A DNA stretch of 57,003 nt, taken from contig JAILCU010000041.1 in assembly GCA_024690405.1 (NCBI GenBank), positions 1-57,003 of the forward strand. The letters are read 5' to 3'. Position numbers and translations under genes: made by a program. Below the pieces are notes generated by a model. That model was not told the origin of the DNA and searched no databases. It worked only from the letters and a program-made list of their open reading frames with translations. Positions 53,667-57,003 of this stretch are shown piece after piece. Numbering within the stretch: position 1 is the stretch's first letter; each line of letters opens with the position of its first letter. Source of the DNA: Bacteroidales bacterium (GTDB lineage: Bacteria > Bacteroidota > Bacteroidia > Bacteroidales > Bacteroidaceae).

Positions 53667-53671
53667 GAGGT
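53664..53671 (+). promoter_or_regulatory. Shine-Dalgarno sequence of gcvPB
   Basis: TAGGAGGT lies 6 bp before the gcvPB ATG and overlaps the gcvPA stop codon. It is a near-perfect anti-16S match, unusual here because most genes of this organism have no SD. Confidence 0.7.
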
Positions 53672-53677
53672 ACGGTC

Positions 53678-55231
53678 ATGAACAGAACACTATATGGAAA
53701 CCTGATCTTTGAACTTTCAAAGAAAGGACGCAAGGGCTACTCCCTGCCACAGGATTATGACCGCACTCACACCACAGCCGAACTGCCCGAGGCCCTGCGC
53801 CGCAGCACAGCCGCACGACTGCCCGAGTGCGACGAGCTGACCGTCATCCGTCATTATACGAACCTCAGTCATAATAACTTCGGAGTGAACGACGGCTTCT
53901 ATCCGTTGGGTTCCTGCACGATGAAATACAATCCCGTCATCAACGAGGAAATAGCAGCTATGAAAGCCTTTGCAGCACTGCATCCCTTGCAGCCAGCAGA
54001 GACTTGTCAAGGTGCCCTTGAGGTCTATTTCAACCTACAGCAGTCTTTGGCCGAACTTGCCGGACTGAGCGAGTTCACGCTCAATCCCTGCGCCGGTGCG
54101 CACGGCGAGCTGACGGGTCTGATGGTCATTCGTGCCTATCACGAGAGCCGTAAGGACGATGCCCGCACGAAAGTGCTGATTCCCGACTCGGCCCATGGCA
54201 CTAATCCTGCTTCGGCTGCCGTCTGCGGCCTCGAAGTGGTGGAAGTGCGCAGTCTGGCGGACGGCACCGTGGATGTCGAACACCTCGGCGAACTCCTCGC
54301 CGAATGTGGTTCTGAGGTGGCAGCCATGATGATGACGAACCCCAACACCCTCGGCATCTTTGAGCCCCGTGTGCTCGAGATTACCAAGATGGTTCACGAG
54401 GCAGGCGGTCTGATGTACTACGACGGAGCCAACCTCAACGCCCTGCTCGGCGAATGCCGTCCGGGCGATATGGGATTCGATGTGATGCACATCAATTTGC
54501 ACAAGACCTTCTCCACGCCTCACGGCGGAGGCGGTCCAGGCAGCGGTCCCGTGGGCGTGAGAAAAGGACTGGAGGCGTTCTTGCCGATGCCAAGAGTGAC
54601 GAAAGGGAAAACGGGCACGGCAACGGCCCCCCATTCGGCCCCCGAGGGGGCTACGGCACCTGTGTTTACGATAGATTATGGTAAGATGTCCTCCATGGGA
54701 GACGAAGGAGCTACTAAGGCCGATACTTCCATTGGCAGTTTCTTTGGCAACTTTGGCGTCATGCTGAAGGCTTACGCCTATATCCTCACCCTGGGTCGCG
54801 AGAACGTGAAGAATGTGGGTCCCTTGGCCACGCTCAATGCCAATTATATTAAGGAACGCCTGCGCGACGACTATCTGCTGCCCATACAAGGGTTGTGCAA
54901 GCACGAGGTGGTCTTCGACGGTTTGGTGGACAAGAGCACAGGGGTTACCACGATGGATGTGGCTAAGCGCCTGCTCGACTACGGCTACCATGCTCCCACC
55001 ATCTACTTCCCACTCCTCTTCCACGAGTCTCTCATGATTGAGCCAACAGAGAATGAGTCGAAGGAAACCATCGATGCCTTCATCGACGTGATGCACAAGA
55101 TTGCCGCCGAGGCCAAAAGCGACCCAGAGTTGGTCAAAACCGCCCCACACAACACACCCATCGGACGTGTGGACGACGTGCTGGCTGCCAAACAACCCAT
55201 CACGACCTACTGGAAGAGCAAGAACACGTAA
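53678..55231 (+). CDS. gcvPB: Glycine dehydrogenase (decarboxylating), P-protein subunit 2
   Basis: The 517-residue protein matches the C-terminal half of GcvP. It has SHNNFGVNDGFYPLGSCTMKYNP, GAHGELTGLMVIRAYHES, DSAHGTNPASAAVCGLEVV, MMMTNPNTLGIFEP and the PLP lysine in HINLHKTFSTPHGGGGPGSGPVGV. Between LEAFLPMPRV and SFFGNFGVMLKAYAYILTLG there are about 30 extra residues relative to the usual form, of the type TKGKTGTATAPHSAPEGATAP. A palindrome (54638-54651) lies within this insert. The frame is intact and the key residues are kept. It starts 11 bp after gcvPA. Confidence 0.95.
   Translation: MNRTLYGNLIFELSKKGRKGYSLPQDYDRTHTTAELPEALRRSTAARLPECDELTVIRHYTNLSHNNFGVNDGFYPLGSCTMKYNPVINEEIAAMKAFAALHPLQPAETCQGALEVYFNLQQSLAELAGLSEFTLNPCAGAHGELTGLMVIRAYHESRKDDARTKVLIPDSAHGTNPASAAVCGLEVVEVRSLADGTVDVEHLGELLAECGSEVAAMMMTNPNTLGIFEPRVLEITKMVHEAGGLMYYDGANLNALLGECRPGDMGFDVMHINLHKTFSTPHGGGGPGSGPVGVRKGLEAFLPMPRVTKGKTGTATAPHSAPEGATAPVFTIDYGKMSSMGDEGATKADTSIGSFFGNFGVMLKAYAYILTLGRENVKNVGPLATLNANYIKERLRDDYLLPIQGLCKHEVVFDGLVDKSTGVTTMDVAKRLLDYGYHAPTIYFPLLFHESLMIEPTENESKETIDAFIDVMHKIAAEAKSDPELVKTAPHNTPIGRVDDVLAAKQPITTYWKSKNT
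54638..54651. repeat. Palindrome inside gcvPB
   Basis: GCCCCCGAGGGGGC is a 6-bp-arm palindrome encoding part of APEGA. The same CCCCTCGGGG-type core occurs between genes near 31005. It sits in the extra segment of GcvPB. Confidence 0.65.
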
Positions 55232-55259
55232 GAATTTTTATTCTAAAAAACTACAAAAA

Positions 55260-55306
55260 GAATATTCCCCAAAGGTACATCATTAACCTTGGGGAATGTT
55301 CTTTTT
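55260..55306 (+). terminator. Terminator of the gcv operon
   Basis: AATATTCCCCAAAGGT at 55261-55276 pairs with ACCTTGGGGAATGTT at 55286-55300 with one bulged base and one G-T pair, then CTTTTTA follows. It is 29 bp after the gcvPB stop. Confidence 0.85.
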
Positions 55307-55387
55307 AATAATCTCTAATCTCTTGAGGACAAAAGATTTTCATTATAGGTAAAATCAAATCTCAAATGAAATGACCAAGAGGAGATA

Positions 55388-55807
55388 TCACTCAGTCGGC
55401 TCCACTTGCGCTTTTTTCAAAGGAGTAATCACTTCGTGGGAATAATCGTAGGGGGTCTGTTCCAGATAACGGATAAAGGTGTGGGTAAAATGAGCGTGGT
55501 CACAAAAACCGCTCTGCTCAGCCACATCGGCTATCGTCTTGGAAGGATAGAGTTTAAGCAAACGAATCGCATGACGCAGGCGCAGAAACATCACATATTG
55601 CGATGGCGGAACCCCCAGATAGAAAAGGGAGTTTCTACGCAGTTTGGAGGGCGACATCCCAAGTTTCTCAGCTATTGCCTGAATATTCGTTTGGCCCGAA
55701 GGCAAAAGAGAAAGAACGCTTTTCTCGAAACGCCCTATAAATTCGGAGCCAGTCGGGGACTGTGACAACGAACTTACTTGTCTTTCTATCAGTAAGTATT
55801 TATTCAC
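55388..55807 (-). CDS. AraC-type helix-turn-helix regulator, DNA-binding domain only
   Basis: The 139-residue protein contains a C-terminal AraC HTH pair: NIQAIAEKLGMSPSKLRRNSLFYLGVPPSQYVMFLRLRHAIRLL and TIADVAEQSGFCDHAHFTHTFIRYLEQTPYDY. No sensor domain precedes it, only about 40 residues. The start is GTG at 55807, because no ATG lies before the HTH. It would begin only about 5 nt after the -7 element, so the transcript may be leaderless. It is divergent from lpdA and convergent with the gcv operon. Control of lpdA or gcv is possible but unproven. Confidence 0.8.
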   Translation of the reverse strand: MNKYLLIERQVSSLSQSPTGSEFIGRFEKSVLSLLPSGQTNIQAIAEKLGMSPSKLRRNSLFYLGVPPSQYVMFLRLRHAIRLLKLYPSKTIADVAEQSGFCDHAHFTHTFIRYLEQTPYDYSHEVITPLKKAQVEPTE

Positions 55808-55811
55808 GTCG

Positions 55812-55819
55812 CAAATATA
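55812..55819 (-). promoter_or_regulatory. -7 element of the AraC-type regulator
   Basis: The minus strand reads TATATTTG. The adjacent GTG start leaves almost no 5' leader. Confidence 0.5.
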
Positions 55820-56037
55820 AACCTTTTACAATAATTCATAATTGTATATAACATTCAAATATTTGTATAATTCTAACAAACATGCCTTAAAATGTAAAAA
55901 AGTAACCCTTGAGGGTGTTCTTTTTGTCATATTTGACATAAAATTTTGACCAAAAGTACCGATTCTTCACTATATAAAAACAAGATATTTCATTTCGGTT
56001 ACAAAATTCTCATCAAAAGAAGCCACCATGAATCAAT

Positions 56038-56097
56038 CCTGCATGAATTATGTACCTTATACATCTTCGGGGTTCCTAGCTCATGAATCATGCAGGA
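56038..56097. promoter_or_regulatory. Imperfect inverted repeat upstream of lpdA
   Basis: TCCTGCATGA (56038-56047) is matched by its complement TCATGCAGGA (56088-56097), and an extra CATGAATC copy flanks each arm. The arms are separated by about 40 nt. It lies in the 365-bp divergent region between the AraC-type gene and lpdA and may be an operator or a leader hairpin. No other gene is visible in this region. Confidence 0.45.
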
Positions 56098-56144
56098 AAA
56101 AGCATATTATTTCGTCTAATCATGCGACGTTGGAAAAAATGTTG

Positions 56145-56152
56145 TATCTTTG
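56145..56152 (+). promoter_or_regulatory. -7 element of lpdA
   Basis: TATCTTTG lies 20 bp before the lpdA ATG. Confidence 0.6.
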
Positions 56153-56172
56153 TGGCACATATTTCTACTATT

Positions 56173-57003
56173 ATGACAGACCTCATCATCCTGGGCGCAG
56201 GTCCTGGTGGCTATCAGGCCGCAGCCTATGCCGCCAAAAACGGACTCACCGTCACCATCATCGAACAAGAACATGCCGGAGGCACCTGCCTCAACTGTGG
56301 CTGCATACCCACCAAGGCTCTCTGCCACGACGCTGAAATCGAAGGTGTCCTCAAAGCCAACGTCTCCTCGGCTGAAGACACGGCAGCACCTTGTGACACA
56401 CAAATCCCTGATGCCACTGCCGCCCGTTTCACTGCAGCCATGGCCCGCAAGGATGCCGTCGTGGGCCAACTCCGTAGTGGCGTGGAACAATTGATGCAGA
56501 TGCCGGGCATAACGTTGGTTCAAGGTCATGGCGAACTCCAGGCCGACGGTTCGGTCCTCGTAAATGGCGAGCGCCACGAAGCCAAGAACATCCTCATCGC
56601 CACAGGTTCGCGTTCCAAGATGCCTCCTATCCCAGGCATCACGCTGCCAGGTGTCGTCACCTCTACCGAACTACTCAGCATCGACACCCTTCCCACCCGT
56701 CTCTGCATCGTGGGGGCAGGTGTCATTGGGCTCGAACTCGCTGGCGTCTTCTCGGCCTATGGCACTCAGGTGACAGTCGTTGAATTCATGAAGGAATGTC
56801 TGCCACAGATGGATAGCGACATTGCCAAACGACTGCGCAAGCAGATGGAGAAACGGGGCATCCAGTTCCACATGGGTGCTGGTGTGAAGGCGATTCAACA
56901 AGGCGCGGGCGAAGGCTCTCTCCTCGTCACTTTCGAAAAGAAAGGCAAGGAGGAGAGCATCGAGGCCGACGTCGTCCTCATAGCCACGGGTCGCGCCGCC
57001 AAT
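56173..57003 (+). CDS. lpdA: Dihydrolipoyl dehydrogenase (partial, C-terminus outside window)
   Basis: The frame opens with ATG at 56173 (MTDLIILGAGPGGYQAAAYA) and stays open to the right edge, giving 277 visible codons. It has the FAD loop GAGPGG (8-13), redox disulfide motif GGTCLNCGCIPTKAL (C39 and C44, with an extra C42 where most family members have valine or tyrosine), ILIATGSRSKMPPIPG and the NAD loop IVGAGVIGLELAGVFSAYG. It reoxidises the lipoyl arm of GcvH and of 2-oxoacid dehydrogenases. Its position beside the gcv operon suggests it is the L protein. Confidence 0.93.
   Translation, partial: MTDLIILGAGPGGYQAAAYAAKNGLTVTIIEQEHAGGTCLNCGCIPTKALCHDAEIEGVLKANVSSAEDTAAPCDTQIPDATAARFTAAMARKDAVVGQLRSGVEQLMQMPGITLVQGHGELQADGSVLVNGERHEAKNILIATGSRSKMPPIPGITLPGVVTSTELLSIDTLPTRLCIVGAGVIGLELAGVFSAYGTQVTVVEFMKECLPQMDSDIAKRLRKQMEKRGIQFHMGAGVKAIQQGAGEGSLLVTFEKKGKEESIEADVVLIATGRAAN

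Noticed and set aside
50075-55195. Long minus-strand frames opposite gcvT, gcvPA and gcvPB
   Set aside because: All are antisense shadows of well-supported glycine cleavage genes.
1-57003. tRNA, rRNA or complete insertion sequence
   Set aside because: No cloverleaf-like or rRNA-like segment and no transposase-like protein could be recognised by eye; a covariance-model scan would settle the tRNA question.

Overview
The window looks like a chromosomal segment of a Gram-negative gut or rumen Bacteroidales, most like Prevotella and relatives. The evidence is: Bacteroidetes -7 promoter elements (TAnnTTTG) in front of many genes with almost no Shine-Dalgarno sequences; a fused murF-alr gene; a GSCFA protein; a TonB receptor with the long N-terminal leader usual in this phylum; a short-chain-type threonine dehydrogenase; an LPS/Kdo gene cluster; and many secreted glycan-degrading enzymes. 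G+C is moderately high in genes and much lower between them. No rRNA, tRNA, CRISPR array or intact insertion sequence was found.

Layout. 1-8 kb (minus strand): a rhamnogalacturonan lyase (PL11) running off the left edge behind a DUF2461 gene, a Cthe_2159-type beta-helix polysaccharide-binding protein, a secreted protein with four Ig-like repeats, and a GH27 alpha-galactosidase. 8-12.8 kb: an SF1 helicase and a thioesterase, then on the plus strand an ABC-type ATPase plus DUF4435/Toprim pair that resembles the PARIS (AriA/AriB) defence pair. 12.9-17.6 kb: a second PL11 lyase, GH97, and guanine deaminase. 18-31 kb: housekeeping genes (murF-alr, GSCFA protein, dxs, trkA, TonB receptor, cell-wall amidase, MCE protein, dnaA). 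31-40 kb: two GH43 enzymes, kbl and tdh (threonine to glycine), a DMT transporter, a secreted protein built of 20-residue repeats, and a nitroreductase. 40-49 kb: two divergent alkaline-phosphatase-fold LtaS-like membrane transferases, then a five-gene minus-strand operon waaA-lpxL-kdsB-GT4-GT9 for Kdo/lipid A core. 49-57 kb: lipoate ligase, gcvT, gcvH, an inserted four-helix-bundle gene, gcvPA, gcvPB, an AraC-type regulator and lpdA (cut by the right edge).

The genes combine into a few themes. PL11 x2, GH27, GH43 x2, GH97 and the Cthe_2159 protein fit attack on pectin side chains and the rhamnogalacturonan-I backbone, although no SusC/SusD pair is present here. kbl, tdh, lplA, gcvTHPP and lpdA give threonine to glycine to one-carbon units. 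The least explained material lies between genes. Arrays of 7-9 bp tandem repeats lie mostly just downstream of genes, and two of them follow copies of the same 36-bp palindromic element. There is a perfect 33-bp inverted repeat behind dnaA. G/C-rich palindromes also occur in frame inside two enzyme genes (GH97 and gcvPB).
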